Assembly: GCA_963823075.1 (NCBI GenBank)
Contig: CAWGKE010000001.1
Coordinates: forward strand, 930,001 to 994,000
Source: UBA4732 sp963823075
Lineage (GTDB): Bacteria; Planctomycetota; Planctomycetia; Gemmatales; Gemmataceae
Direction of reading: 5' to 3'
DNA: 64,000 nucleotides
Shown here: positions 1-8,962 of the stretch, piece after piece
Position numbering within the stretch: the stretch's first letter is position 1
How the letters are laid out: each line of letters starts with the position of its first letter
Notes under the pieces: model-generated
The model's input: the letters and a program-made list of their open reading frames with translations, nothing else
Told to the model about the DNA's origin: nothing
Databases searched by the model: none
Position numbers and translations under genes: made by a program

Positions 1-315
1 GACGAGGGACCGAAAGTCCTCGGCCGTGTAGTCGATGAAGCGCTTCGTGAAGAAGATGCCGGCGTTGTTGACCAGCGCGTCGATTGACCCGAACCGGCTG
101 ACAGCCGTCTCGGCAATCCGGGCGGCCGTCCGCGGGTCGCCAATGTCTCCATCCACCCAGGCCAAATTGTCCGCCGACGAGAACGCGTCGGATTTGGCGC
201 CGTCGCGCGAGTTCGCGACGACCCGGTAACGGCGCTCGAGAAAAGCCCTTGCGATGCCGGCTCCGATGCCTTGCGAGGCTCCCGTCACGACGATTGTTTT
301 TGCTTCGGTTGCCAT
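1..315 (-). CDS. SDR family oxidoreductase, 3' part cut by window edge
   Basis: N-terminal about 105 residues of a short-chain dehydrogenase/reductase, reading from ATG at 315 to the window edge. The Rossmann nucleotide-binding motif TGASQGIG lies near residue 10 and the structural motif NNAG near residue 88, both diagnostic of classical NAD(P)-dependent SDRs. The catalytic Tyr-x-x-x-Lys and the C-terminal half lie outside the window, so the substrate cannot be inferred. No same-strand gene lies directly upstream, so it probably has its own promoter in the 316-825 gap. Confidence 0.85.
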   Translation of the reverse strand, partial: MATEAKTIVVTGASQGIGAGIARAFLERRYRVVANSRDGAKSDAFSSADNLAWVDGDIGDPRTAARIAETAVSRFGSIDALVNNAGIFFTKRFIDYTAEDFRSLV

Positions 316-825
316 GATACGGTCCTTGCATCGAGGTCCACTTGGAACGTCCTTCAAAGGCGGTCGCGGACAGCTGCTGGGCGTTCGCCTCTTGCTCGCA
401 GGACGACCGCCATATGGGCCGGTCGTCCGACTGCTCCGTGTGGTGGAGTGAGCAGAGCGACCCGCTTGCCAAAAGACAGTGACGGATTCATGCGGGAGGG
501 AAAGCCCGCGTCGCCCACAACGTCGAGGGAAGTGTCGGGGAAAAGCGAGGAAAGCCCCGCCCTTCTCCGGGTTTTGATGCGGGTCGAGGCAGTCCCCGCA
601 CCCTGACCCTACCTTGTTTATGGGACGAGACGGGGACAGGCAAGGAGTTCGCATACTCAACGGCAAGACAAGGTCTGCATGGTCAGAATGCCGAGCTGGA
701 CGGCGGCAAGGCGCACTGACTCCCGCTCTGCGGCGACATTCCAGGGGCTCAGCCGCTCATCCCTTCCGCTCCCGGTTCATACGATAGCCTTGCCCTTGAC
801 CTTCCCGCCGCGGAGACATGCAACC
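316..825. other. Intergenic region between divergent genes
   Basis: About 510 bases between the divergently transcribed SDR and DUF1080 genes. Open frames here have no recognisable domains and no good ribosome binding site. No palindrome, RNA gene or clear promoter was recognised, although promoters for both flanking genes should lie here. Confidence 0.5.
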
Positions 826-1590
826 ATGAAACGTCGTGCGATGGCCTTCGGCGTCCCCGTCCTCGGCGCCGGCCTGCTGCTGATCGCGGCGGCGTACGCC
901 GACCGCTACGTCTACCCCATCGTCTGGCCCGAGCCGCCGGTCGTGACGCCCGGGGTGAACAACGCCGCGCCGTCGGACGCGGTCGTGCTCTACGACGGCA
1001 AGAACTTCGACGCCTGGAAGGGCGCGGAGAACTGGCAGCCCGACGCCGACGGCGGCTTCACGGTCAAGGGGTCGATCCAAACCCAGCAGGACTTCGGCGA
1101 CTGCCAACTGCACGTCGAATTCGCCGAGCCGAATCCCCCCAAGGGCGTGGACCAGGGCCGCGGCAACAACGGCATCGGCTTCATGGGCGCCCGCTACGAG
1201 ATCCAGGTGCTCGACTCCTACGAGAACAAGACCTACTTCGAGGGCCAGTGCGCCGCGGTCTACAACCAGCGGCCGCCGATGGTCAACGCCTGCCGCAAGC
1301 CGGGCGAGTGGCAGACCTACGACATCGTCTTCAACGCGCCGCACTTCGACGCCGAGGGCAAGGTCGTGACGCCGGCCTACGTCACCGTCCTGCACAACGG
1401 GGTGCTCGTGCAGAACCACACCGAGGTGAAGGGCCAGACCTACTACGATAAGCCGAACACGTACACGAAGCACGCCGAGAAGCTGCCGCTGGTGTTGATG
1501 TACCACGGCGACCCGGTGCGCTTCCGCAACATCTGGATCCGCGAGATCAAGGAGCTGGAGGGCAAGCCGGCGAAGGAGAAGGACAAGTAG
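826..1590 (+). CDS. DUF1080 (3-keto-disaccharide hydrolase-like) exported protein
   Basis: 254-residue protein. A hydrophobic N-terminal segment (residues 5-22) acts as signal peptide or membrane anchor. It is followed by a single DUF1080 domain: the entry motif YDGKNFDAWKG near residue 48, then alternating beta-strand sequence with GNNGIGFMGARYEIQVLDSY and a C-terminal FRNIWIREI strand, typical of this concanavalin-like jelly-roll family. Planctomycetes carry many paralogues thought to act on glycans in the periplasm; no specific substrate is visible. The start at 826 is preferred over an upstream in-frame ATG at 679 because the hydrophobic segment then sits at the N-terminus. Confidence 0.85.
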   Translation: MKRRAMAFGVPVLGAGLLLIAAAYADRYVYPIVWPEPPVVTPGVNNAAPSDAVVLYDGKNFDAWKGAENWQPDADGGFTVKGSIQTQQDFGDCQLHVEFAEPNPPKGVDQGRGNNGIGFMGARYEIQVLDSYENKTYFEGQCAAVYNQRPPMVNACRKPGEWQTYDIVFNAPHFDAEGKVVTPAYVTVLHNGVLVQNHTEVKGQTYYDKPNTYTKHAEKLPLVLMYHGDPVRFRNIWIREIKELEGKPAKEKDK

Positions 1591-1661
1591 CCGTCAGTTC
1601 CCTCACAATGTCCTTGACGGGGTCAAGTGATCGGTTCCAAATGGCCATCGCAAGGGCCTTA

Positions 1662-2577
1662 GAGCCTATCCCAAAACCCGGTCGGAGGGTATAATATGAG
1701 TAGCCACTTATCTACCGAACTGGAGCAGAGTCATGGCCGCTTCTCGTGAAACGGTTGTCGATACTTTCCGTATCCCGGACGCCCTCTGGGAACGCATCGA
1801 ACCCCTGTTGCCCAAGGTGCGCCGCTCCCGCAAGGGGGGACGGCCGCCTTTGCCCCAACGCCAGGTGTTGGATGGCATTTTCTACGTCCTGCGTACCGGC
1901 GGCCACTGGAAGGCCGCCCCGCCCGAGTTCGGCTCCGGCAGCAGTCTGCACCGCTACTTCCAACGCTGGCAAAAGCGGGGGCTGTTCCGCCAGCTGTGGC
2001 AAAAGGCCTTGCACGAGTACGACGACAAGGTCGGCATCGACTGGGAATGGCAGAGCCTGGACGGGACCATGACCAAGGCCCCGCTCGGGGGGAAAAAAGA
2101 CGGGCAAGAACCCCACCGATCGGGCCAAAAAGGGCACGAAGCGTTCGCTGCTGACGGACGGCCGAGGCGTGCCGCTGGGCCTGGAGGTGGCCGGGGCCAA
2201 CCGGGCCGACATGAAACTGGTCGAAGCCACCCTGGACAGCATCCCGATCGAGCGACCCGAGCCCACGCCGGAGAAGCCACAGCACTTTCTGGGGGACAAG
2301 GGGTATGACTACCCCTCGGTGCGGGAGCTGGTGGCCCGCTGGGGTTACACAGCCCACATCCCGGTCAAGAAGCGCCGGGGGGCCAAGGCGGAGCCGAGGG
2401 AGAAGATCCCCGGGTATCGGGCGCGGCGCTGGGTGGTGGAGCGGACGCATAGTTGGATGAACCGCTTCCGACGACTGTTGATCCGCTGGGAGAAAAAAGT
2501 CCCCAATTACAAAGCCTTCCTCCACTTCGCCTGCGCCTGGATCACCTGGAGGGCGGCAGGGGTTTTGGGATAGGCTC
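1662..2577 (+). mobile_element. Complete IS5-family insertion sequence (IS427/IS1031-like), 916 bp
   Basis: Perfect 17-bp terminal inverted repeats: GAGCCTATCCCAAAACC at 1662-1678 and its reverse complement at 2561-2577. The element is flanked by a 3-bp direct repeat TTA (1659-1661 and 2578-2580), the target duplication expected for this group. It encodes a DDE transposase in two overlapping frames. The transposase stop codon (2571-2573) lies inside the right inverted repeat. Intact ends and target duplication indicate a recent insertion. Confidence 0.95.
1733..2573 (+). CDS. IS5-family transposase made by frameshift (orfA 1733-2308, orfB about 2081-2573)
   Basis: orfA carries the N-terminal helix-turn-helix and DUF4096-like region (RRSRKGGRPPLPQRQ near residue 31) and the first catalytic Asp in SLDGT near residue 110. 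orfB carries the second Asp in GDKGYDYP and the Glu in ERTHSWMNRFRRLL, completing the DDE triad. The frames join at the run GGGGGGAAAAAAG around 2087-2099, with a net +1 change. Such A-runs are the usual programmed frameshift or transcriptional slippage site in this IS group, so this break is probably functional, unlike the others in the window. The expected fusion is about 280 residues. Confidence 0.9.
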
Positions 2578-2619
2578 TTAATGGTTTGGACTAGCGACAT
2601 GAGAAACCACAGGCCGGCC

Positions 2620-2745
2620 ACTTGTTGGGCACGGTCCGGGGCCGGCGCGGGTTGGCCATCAGGCCGATCTTGAGGTTTTCCAGCACCGTCAGCTGCGGGA
2701 AGATCTCGCGGCCCTGCGGCACGTAGCCGATGCCGGCCAGAGCGA
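2620..2745 (-). pseudogene. Fragment of a UrtE/LivF-type ABC transporter ATPase
   Basis: The minus strand encodes GIGYVPQGREIFPQLTVLEN and a few more matching residues (about 2640-2736). This is the conserved Q-loop region of the urea/branched-chain amino acid transporter ATPases UrtE/LivF. Walker A, signature and Walker B are absent, and the reading continues into unrelated sequence at both ends, so this is a remnant of about 35 codons. It lies within 200 bases of the IS right end and abuts another gene tail on the opposite strand, which suggests deletion or rearrangement around the IS. Confidence 0.65.
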
Positions 2746-2863
2746 GGTCACCGACGAGGAGCTGCGCCGCACGCACGCCATCTCCGCCCACTATATGGAG
2801 CTGGCGCAGCGCTACGTCCACGGCGCCTTCCCGCCGCCATGGGGACTGCCGCCGTTGGTTTGA
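2744..2863 (+). pseudogene. Unidentified 3' gene remnant, 39 codons
   Basis: A plus-strand frame ending at TGA 2861-2863 encodes EVTDEELRRTHAISAHYMEL and continues to a Pro/Trp-rich tail (PPPWGLPPLV). The amphipathic helix followed by a short tail looks like a real protein C-terminus, but there is no start codon or upstream coding sequence, because the frame runs directly out of the UrtE fragment. The parent gene was not recognised. Confidence 0.4.
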
Positions 2864-2869
2864 GAGGCG

Positions 2870-4312
2870 TCAGGCCAGCGCCTCTTCCACCACTTCGCCG
2901 GCCGTGTCGGTCAGCCGCTCGTCGCGGCCGCCGTGAAGGTACGTCAGCTTCTTGTGGTCCAGCCCGAGCAGGCGCAGGATCGTGGCATGGAAGTCGTGGA
3001 CGCCGACGCGGCGCTCGACGGCGTTCAGGCCGAACTCGTCCGTGGCGCCGATCGCCTGGCCCCCCTTGACGCCGCCGCCGGAAAGCCACATCGTATATCC
3101 GTAAGGATTGTGATCCCGGCCTTTGCCGCCCTGCGACATCGGCGTCCGGCCGAACTCGCTGCACCAGACCACCAGCGTCGTGTCGAGGAGGCCGCGCTGT
3201 TTCAGGTCCTTCAAGAGCGCCGCGATCGGCCGATCGACGCGGCCGCACATCCGTTCGTGATTGTCGTTCACGTCGTCGTGGGCGTCCCATTGGCTGACGA
3301 GCGGGCCGCCGCCGGAGTAGAGCTGCACGAAGCGGACGCCGCGCTCCACCAGCCGGCGGGCCAGCAGGCAGCGCGAGCCGAAGTCGGCGGAGCGCGGGTC
3401 GTCGAGGCCGTAGCCGGTGCGCGTGGCGGCCGTCTCGCGGGCCAGATCGACGGCCTCCGGGGCGTGGGCCTGCATTCGGAAGGCCAGCTCGTAGCTGGCG
3501 ACGCGGGCCGACAGCTCAGCGTCATCGGGGTCGAGGTCGGTCGCGTTCATGGAGCGCAGCAGATCGAGGGTGCGCCGCTGCTCCTCGGCGCCGACGTCGG
3601 CCGGCGGCTTGAGATTCAGGATCGGGTTGGCGCCCTTGCCGAGGAGCGTGCCCTGGTAGACCGCCGGGAGGAAGCCGGCGCCCCAGCACGGCGCGCCGCC
3701 CTCCGGCGTCCCCTCCGGCTGCGTCATCACGCAGTAGGCCGGCAGGTCGTCGCTGACGCTGCCGAGGCCGTACGTCACCCACGAGCCGAGGCTGGGCCAG
3801 CCCATCTGGGTGCGGCCGGTGTGCAGGTCGTACATGGCCGGGGCGTGGACGGTGCTGGTGCACCAACAGGATCGTAAAAAGGCGATATCATCTGCACAAC
3901 CGGCAAGGTTCGGCATCAGGTCGGAGACTTCGACGCCGGATTGGCCGTGCTTCTTGAAGGTGCGCGTACTGGCCAGGAGCGGCGTGTCGCCCTTGGTGAA
4001 CTGGCTGACGGGCCGGCCGAAACTCTCCGGCAGCGGCTTGCCCTGATGCTTTATCAGCTCCGGCTTAGGGTCGAAGAGGTCGATGGGGCTGGGGCCGCCG
4101 ACCATGAACAGGAAGATGACGGCCTTCGCCTTCGCCTCGAAGTGCGGCGGTTTGGCGCGGAGAGGATTGGCGGATGCGGCCACATCGGCGGCGACGCCGT
4201 CGCGGGCCAGGAGCCACGACAGGGCCAGCGCACCGCAGCCGCCGCCGGCCTGGAGCAGGAACTGCCGGCGCGTGGCGGGGCGAGAAAACGGGAGATGCGG
4301 CGGGGTGTTCAT
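2870..4312 (-). CDS. DUF1501 domain protein with Tat-like signal
   Basis: 480 residues. The N-terminus has a twin-Arg-type signal (TRRQFLLQAGGG, residues 14-25) followed by a hydrophobic stretch. The body is a full DUF1501 domain of the alkaline phosphatase/sulfatase superfamily: FLFMVGGPSPIDLFDPKP near residue 67, the middle motif GYGLDDPRSADFGSRCLLAR, VRFVQLYSGGGPLVSQWDAH, and the C-terminal CSEFGRTPMSQGGKGRDHN metal-site-like motif. In planctomycetes these are normally paired with DUF1549/DUF1553 proteins; here it stands alone next to IS debris. Biochemical activity is not established for the family. Confidence 0.9.
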   Translation of the reverse strand: MNTPPHLPFSRPATRRQFLLQAGGGCGALALSWLLARDGVAADVAASANPLRAKPPHFEAKAKAVIFLFMVGGPSPIDLFDPKPELIKHQGKPLPESFGRPVSQFTKGDTPLLASTRTFKKHGQSGVEVSDLMPNLAGCADDIAFLRSCWCTSTVHAPAMYDLHTGRTQMGWPSLGSWVTYGLGSVSDDLPAYCVMTQPEGTPEGGAPCWGAGFLPAVYQGTLLGKGANPILNLKPPADVGAEEQRRTLDLLRSMNATDLDPDDAELSARVASYELAFRMQAHAPEAVDLARETAATRTGYGLDDPRSADFGSRCLLARRLVERGVRFVQLYSGGGPLVSQWDAHDDVNDNHERMCGRVDRPIAALLKDLKQRGLLDTTLVVWCSEFGRTPMSQGGKGRDHNPYGYTMWLSGGGVKGGQAIGATDEFGLNAVERRVGVHDFHATILRLLGLDHKKLTYLHGGRDERLTDTAGEVVEEALA

Positions 4313-4368
4313 GGCTTCAGACTATCCGGCCGGGCGCGGGGATGCAACGAAGTTTGCACGTTCCCGTT

Positions 4369-5046
4369 TCAAGCCAGGAGGTCGCCGAGTCGAGCGATCC
4401 GCCGCACCGCCGCGTCCCGGCAAGCTCCCCGCGGATCGTAAAGCACAGCCGCTAGGCCGGCCGCCCGCGCTCCGTCGTAGTCGTTGATCGGATCGTCGCC
4501 GACAAAGAGGATCTTTTCAGGGACCATCCTCGCTTCCTGGCGGATCGCGTGGAAGAACTCCGCCGCGGGCTTGCGCCAGCCCACCTCGGAGCTGACGACG
4601 ATGGGGCCGACCGGCCGCAGTTCCGACAGGCCGGCCGCCACGCCGCGCAGCCGGACGTCGAAGTTGGACGCCAGGCCGACGCGACAGCCGAGTCTCGCCA
4701 GGGCGGCGAGCGTCGGCCCCGCCTCGGCATGGACGGCCCAGGCGTCGGGGCGGGCAAAGTGCGCGTACAGCTCCCGGAAGCAGGCCTCGGGATCGGCCGC
4801 GTCGGCGAGGGTATCCGCGACGATGGCGCGCCAGCGGGCGAGTTCGCGCCCTTCGTCGGTGCGCCATTCAGCGAGCCGGTCGATGGCTTCCTGCCGGCGG
4901 AAAGCGTCGCGGAATCGGACGGCGATCGCTTCCGCGTCGAGGCTGCTGCCGAAGCGCCGACCGACGGCGGCGTAGACGGCCGGGGCCGGCGGCTCCGGGT
5001 GGATCAGCGTGCCTACGGCGTCGAAGAACACCACCGCGGGAGTCAC
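4369..5046 (-). CDS. HAD-superfamily hydrolase
   Basis: 225 residues. Haloacid dehalogenase fold: motif I FFDAVGTL (residues 7-14, nucleophile Asp9), a helical cap at about 20-100, motif II with LASNFD near 128, and motif III/IV GWRKPAAEFF and FVGDDPINDYDGARAAGL near residues 155-195. This is the architecture of phosphoglycolate phosphatase/HDHD3-like subfamily IA enzymes. The second motif I Asp (DxD) is replaced (DAV), as in HDHD3-like members, so phosphatase activity is not certain. The gene is separated by about 90 bases from the upstream membrane-protein gene on the same strand. Confidence 0.85.
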   Translation of the reverse strand: MTPAVVFFDAVGTLIHPEPPAPAVYAAVGRRFGSSLDAEAIAVRFRDAFRRQEAIDRLAEWRTDEGRELARWRAIVADTLADAADPEACFRELYAHFARPDAWAVHAEAGPTLAALARLGCRVGLASNFDVRLRGVAAGLSELRPVGPIVVSSEVGWRKPAAEFFHAIRQEARMVPEKILFVGDDPINDYDGARAAGLAAVLYDPRGACRDAAVRRIARLGDLLA

Positions 5047-5133
5047 CGGCGTTCCTCCGCGTCCAGCCCGCGAAGTCGGCCGCCGCCGCCGCCGGCCAGG
5101 CCGAGCAGATAGCAGCCGACCGCACAGACTTTG

Positions 5134-6092
5134 CTACGCCGGGCGGATGTCTTCACCGCGCGTTGCCGGCGGGCGATTCCCGGCGTCACGGGCGGCCGGC
5201 GGCGGCCGCCGCGGGGTGTAGTCGTCGATCAGCGCCAGCACCTCGCCGGGGTAAACGGTCTTCCCGACGAGCTTCGTGGTGCGCCGGCCGCGCGAGTCGG
5301 TCGTGATCCGCTCCACCGCGGCCACCACCGTGCCCTCGGCGGTGCAGCGCGGGCAGGGGAAGATTTTCAGAAACAGGCCATAGCCACCGCCCAGCGGCGC
5401 CCCGGTTTCCAGCAGATCCAGCAAGGCCCCGGCCTGGACCGCCTCCACGGCCACGTTCGGCGGCACGTGCGGCAGACCGGCCAGCGTGCGCCCCGTCTTC
5501 CAGCCGTTACAGTTCCGGCAGAACGGCTCCAGCGCAGGCCCCCGCGCGATGCCGACGGCGAAGCCCGCCGCCAGGACGGTTTCCACGACGAAGTAGATGT
5601 ACGAGCCGACGTAGCCGAGGTTGATATCGTTGTTGCCGTTCTCGCCGACGACCACGCCCGCCTGGGCCTCGAGGTCGATGTATTCGAGGACGCTGGCGGG
5701 CGGCACTCCCTGCCAGGCGGGGTTATTGATATTATAGCGATAGTCAAAGTAGTGCATGAAAAACATCATGGCGACGCCGCCGAGCGCCGCGACCGCGCCA
5801 ACGACAGCCGGATTGCGCACCCGGCCGGCTCGCACCAGCGCGCGGCCGGCGCCGCCCAGCAGCGCCCCGGCAATGATGGGGAAGAGGATGATGATGTAGA
5901 ACTGTTCAACGGCGAAGCTGAGGACGAGGCCGAGAGCGGCCGCCGTTCCCAGGACGCCGATCACCAGCAGGGCCAGTCCGCCCGGCGGCGCGACGCCGTC
6001 GGGTCGAAACGGCTCGACCTCGAAGCGCGGGCGCGGCGCGGCGGTTCGGGGAGGTCCGGCGGCATGGCGTCAGGCGTGATTCCTTCGGACAT
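5134..6092 (-). CDS. Membrane protein with C-terminal cysteine pairs, frameshifted near its start
   Basis: A continuous frame starts only at GTG 5964 and gives 276 residues with a long hydrophobic region (several TM helices, residues 1-70 and about 125-145) and a soluble C-terminus. The C-terminus has two cysteine pairs, FCRNC and PCPRC, suggesting a zinc-ribbon-like fold. Coding character continues upstream: ATG at 6092 begins MSEGITPDAMPPDLPEPPRR in another frame, and the GTG frame reads PRFEVEPFRPDGVAPPGG immediately before the first TM helix. A -1 shift within the GC run at 6020-6045 joins them into one protein of about 315 residues. Function unknown. Confidence 0.65.
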
Positions 6093-6182
6093 GGTGCAGG
6101 CTCCGCGGCGGGTACACGGGCTGCCTTTAGTGTACCGCGACGCGGTGCAAGGGGCGACGGACCCCTGCACCGAGGGCGCGGA

Positions 6183-7073
6183 TCACGCCGCCCGCACGGC
6201 CCGCTGTCCCGCGCCAGCCTTGTTCAGCAGCGCGGCCGGCGCTTCGTCCGGCAGGGCCAGGACGTGCGGCGCGACGAAGTAGGAATGTTCCAGGCAATAG
6301 CGGCCGCGCAGAACGCTGTGGCTGCACGTGTCGGTGAACGCGATCCAGGCCGAACCGGGCGGGAACGTCCACAACCGCTTGGGGCCGCGCTCCTGGAAGC
6401 CCTCATGACGCTTCAGGAAATCGTGGAAGCGAAGCATGAAGGCGTCGTAGGCGGAGCGTTTCATCTTGCCGGGGCGGAAGAGCCGCACCACGCCCTCGCG
6501 GAGCTGCTTCAACCAGTCCGTCCCGGTGCGGCCCGGCAGACCGGCCGCCTCGCCGTACTGCTCCAGCAGCGCGGCGAACGGCGACGACGTGACCCAGATG
6601 CGCGGCTCGCTCGGGTTGACGTTGGCGAAGACGCGCAGAATGCGGCGGCCCTGTGACGGCCGGCCGGGAAAGGCGTCCACGTGCAAGAGGTCGTTGCGGG
6701 CGAGGTGGCGGAGGCGGCGCGTCGCCTCTTCCTCCGGGCGGTAGCTGATGCGATCGAGTTGCCAGCCGGCGGCGTAGCGCGGCAGGGCGTCCGCCAGCCA
6801 TTCGGTGGTGGCGGCCGAGAAGGAGGCGAACAGCCGACGCAGGCGCTCCGAATCCTCCGCATTGCGGCGGGCGAAACCGCCGACGCGATCCGCGGCGGGA
6901 TCGTAGCTGATGTTCTTGTGGACGGGGCCGCCGAGTTCTTGCCGCAGGAGGAAAGCATGGTCGTCGCCGGCCGGCAGCGGGAACGGCGCCTTCGGGAAGT
7001 AGATCACTTCCCCGCGTTCCAGGCGTTCCTCGGCGCGCAGCAGGCAATCCGACGGGGCGGGGTTCACGGACAT
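6183..7073 (-). CDS. kdoO: Kdo hydroxylase (Fe(II)/2-oxoglutarate-dependent)
   Basis: 296 residues, matching the Kdo hydroxylase family that hydroxylates the 3-deoxy-D-manno-octulosonic acid sugar of lipid A. Visible family features are the LLHVDAFPGRPSQG segment (metal-ligand H-x-D, near residue 138), the FANVNPSEPRIW strand, and a C-terminal CSHSVLRGRYCLEHSYFV with the distal His. The family is typical of Gram-negatives with Kdo-containing LPS, so its presence implies an LPS outer membrane. The start at 7073 follows a gap containing a nested palindrome; the gene is transcribed toward the membrane-protein gene. Confidence 0.85.
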   Translation of the reverse strand: MSVNPAPSDCLLRAEERLERGEVIYFPKAPFPLPAGDDHAFLLRQELGGPVHKNISYDPAADRVGGFARRNAEDSERLRRLFASFSAATTEWLADALPRYAAGWQLDRISYRPEEEATRRLRHLARNDLLHVDAFPGRPSQGRRILRVFANVNPSEPRIWVTSSPFAALLEQYGEAAGLPGRTGTDWLKQLREGVVRLFRPGKMKRSAYDAFMLRFHDFLKRHEGFQERGPKRLWTFPPGSAWIAFTDTCSHSVLRGRYCLEHSYFVAPHVLALPDEAPAALLNKAGAGQRAVRAA

Positions 7074-7092
7074 CGCTCGGCCTCCTCACCAC

Positions 7093-7153
7093 GGCGAGCG
7101 GCCGGTGTCTGCAAGGGCGGGGTTACCCCGCCCCTGCACGCCGGCCGCTCGCC
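7093..7153. repeat. Nested intergenic palindrome
   Basis: Outer arms GGCGAGCGGCCGG (7093-7105) and CCGGCCGCTCGCC (7141-7153) enclose a second palindrome, GGGCGGGGT/ACCCCGCCC. The outer arms belong to the same family as the hairpins at 21380-21435 and 49631-49691. The inner one matches short elements inside coding sequence at about 19352-19373 and 56728-56750. This looks like one mobile palindrome inserted in the loop of another. It lies between the histidine kinase end and the Kdo hydroxylase start. Confidence 0.8.
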
Positions 7154-7172
7154 AAGATCCAACGGTACACCT

Positions 7173-8858
7173 TCACGAGGCCCTGCGCTCGGGGACGGCG
7201 GGCGCCGCGTCCTCTTCGGATATGCGAGGCAGGGAAAGGATGAATCGAGTTGGGCCGGTCGGCGGGGCGGCGTCCAGCCGCACGTCGCCGCCCTGCTGGC
7301 GGGCCAGCCGCCAGGCGACCGGCAGGCCGAGACCGCGACCGCGGCCGGCGGCGCGGCCGGAATAGAACGGGTCGAACAGGGCCGGGCGCTGGGCCGGCTC
7401 CGGGCCTGGCCCGCCGTCCTCGACCGCCACCTCGATCCGGGCCTCGGTAACAGGTTCGACGACCCGGACGCGCGCCCAGCCGTCGGCGGGCGCCGCCTCG
7501 ACCGCGTTCCGCAGCAGGCAGCCCAGGGCGGTGCGCACCTGCTCCGCGTCGGCGAAGGCGGCCAGGCGATCCGGCGTGCGGCCGATTTCGATGCGGACGC
7601 GGCGCGGCTGCGCGAGGTCGGCCAGCGAGGCGGCCGTTTCGGCCAGCAGCGACGGCAGGTCGAACCAGGCGGGGCGCGGGGCCGCTGGCCGGGCGAACTG
7701 CATCAGGTCGCGCAAGAGGCCGTGGACGCGCTGCGTCTGGGCGATGATCGTGTGGAGCGCCTTGCATGGCCGTTCGGCCTCGTCGCAGAACCAGTCGGCG
7801 GCGTGGGCCAGCAGGTACTGAGCCTGACCAGAGATCACGGCCAGCGGGTTGTTGATCTCGTGCCCCGCCCCGGCCGCGAGTTCCGCCAGCGCGCCCAGCC
7901 GGCCGGCCTTCAGCCGCCGCTCCTCGCCGGACGCCTGTTCTTCCAGCGCTTCGTGCAGCTGATCCACTTCCGCTTCGAGGGACGCGCTGCAGGCGGCTTC
8001 ACGCAGCCGGCGGTTGTCGGCGGCCGTCGTCAGCAGGTCGCGCAGCAGCGGCGACCGATAGGGCGATTCCCAGGACTTCGGAGGGCAGGCCGTTCGCTCC
8101 GCCGGCGGCGGAGCCGACTCGCGGAGCGAGTCGGCCACTATTCCCATCCCCAAATCCATTCCCTGCCGGCGCGCCTGTTCGACGGCCGCTTGCACACATC
8201 GCAACAGAGCGGGCTCAGGGCCGAAATGGCAGGCCAACTCCGGCGGCAAACGGAGGCAGCCGACGACGGCCGTGAGCCAACCCGGCAGCCGCCACCGCCG
8301 ACCCAGGCGGCGGGCCAGCGCGGATTGATCCATGCCCCAGCGGCGCCGCTGTGTTTGAGAGGGTTTTTGCAGGAAATCCGGGTCGGTCAGACAGCCGGCC
8401 GCGGCGGCGGGATCGGCTGCACAGACGCCAAGCCACCCCAGCGGGGCGAGCAGACCGCACGCCCACGCTTCGTCCGGCTCGCAGTCGCCGGCCCGCACGG
8501 CGTCGTCGCGGGCCCGGCTCGCCAGCGCGACGGCGGCCTCGTAAATCGGCCGAACGACCGGGGTGTTCCAATCGACGGCGTCCTCGCCGGGCAGGTGCAG
8601 CAGACGCACCGCCTCGTCGAGGACGGCGGGGTCGAGCATTCGGCTGAGGAAGGAGGGCCGGGAATCGTTGGACCGCCGGAGCAGAAGAAGGACGGCACCG
8701 GGGTCGTCGCGGAGGCTGAGCCAAGTCGCGGGAGCGGGGCGCCGGGCCAGGGCGGTCAACGACGCGGCCGAGGGCGGAAGCCATGCCCGTTGCAGCACGA
8801 CCTCGGCCGGGACCGCGACAGCGGCGGCCGAACAGTCCGGTTCGGCGCGTTCCCTCAC
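7173..8858 (-). CDS. Sensor histidine kinase with HDOD-like N-terminal region
   Basis: 561 residues, no membrane segment, so probably cytosolic. Residues about 1-270 resemble a degenerate HDOD domain (helical, ALARRLGRRWRLPGWLTAVV region). Then come a short coiled coil, a HisKA dimerisation domain with phospho-acceptor motif AGHEINNPLAVISGQ near residue 335, and a HATPase_c domain with N box (LLRNAVEAA), G1 (VEDGGPGPE), F box (LFDPFYSGR) and G2 (GRGLGLPVAWRLA). It lies directly downstream of a response-regulator gene on the same strand, separated by a palindrome, so the two probably form a signalling pair; the input is unknown. Confidence 0.85.
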   Translation of the reverse strand: MRERAEPDCSAAAVAVPAEVVLQRAWLPPSAASLTALARRPAPATWLSLRDDPGAVLLLLRRSNDSRPSFLSRMLDPAVLDEAVRLLHLPGEDAVDWNTPVVRPIYEAAVALASRARDDAVRAGDCEPDEAWACGLLAPLGWLGVCAADPAAAAGCLTDPDFLQKPSQTQRRRWGMDQSALARRLGRRWRLPGWLTAVVGCLRLPPELACHFGPEPALLRCVQAAVEQARRQGMDLGMGIVADSLRESAPPPAERTACPPKSWESPYRSPLLRDLLTTAADNRRLREAACSASLEAEVDQLHEALEEQASGEERRLKAGRLGALAELAAGAGHEINNPLAVISGQAQYLLAHAADWFCDEAERPCKALHTIIAQTQRVHGLLRDLMQFARPAAPRPAWFDLPSLLAETAASLADLAQPRRVRIEIGRTPDRLAAFADAEQVRTALGCLLRNAVEAAPADGWARVRVVEPVTEARIEVAVEDGGPGPEPAQRPALFDPFYSGRAAGRGRGLGLPVAWRLARQQGGDVRLDAAPPTGPTRFILSLPRISEEDAAPAVPERRAS

Positions 8859-8890
8859 GGCGGCAGCTCCTTCCCTGGAGTCAATAGCCC

Positions 8891-8940
8891 GTTCAGCCGC
8901 GGTTCACAGGACCGCGCGGTTCTGCGAACCGCGGCTGAAC
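8891..8940. repeat. Palindrome, GTTCAGCCGCGGTTC arms
   Basis: Perfect 15-bp arms at 8891-8905 and 8926-8940 with a GC-rich inner segment that is itself partly self-complementary. It occupies the gap between the response-regulator stop and the histidine-kinase start. The same family, with the shared core CCGCGGTTCTGCGAACCG, recurs at 42676-42729. Confidence 0.8.
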
Positions 8941-8962
8941 TTGAGACCGATTGGCGTCGAAA

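Noticed and set aside
2087..2099. Counting the transposase frame change with the GCGC-type breaks
   Set aside because: It occurs at an A6 run in the usual position for programmed frameshifting in IS5-family elements, so it is probably functional and of different origin.
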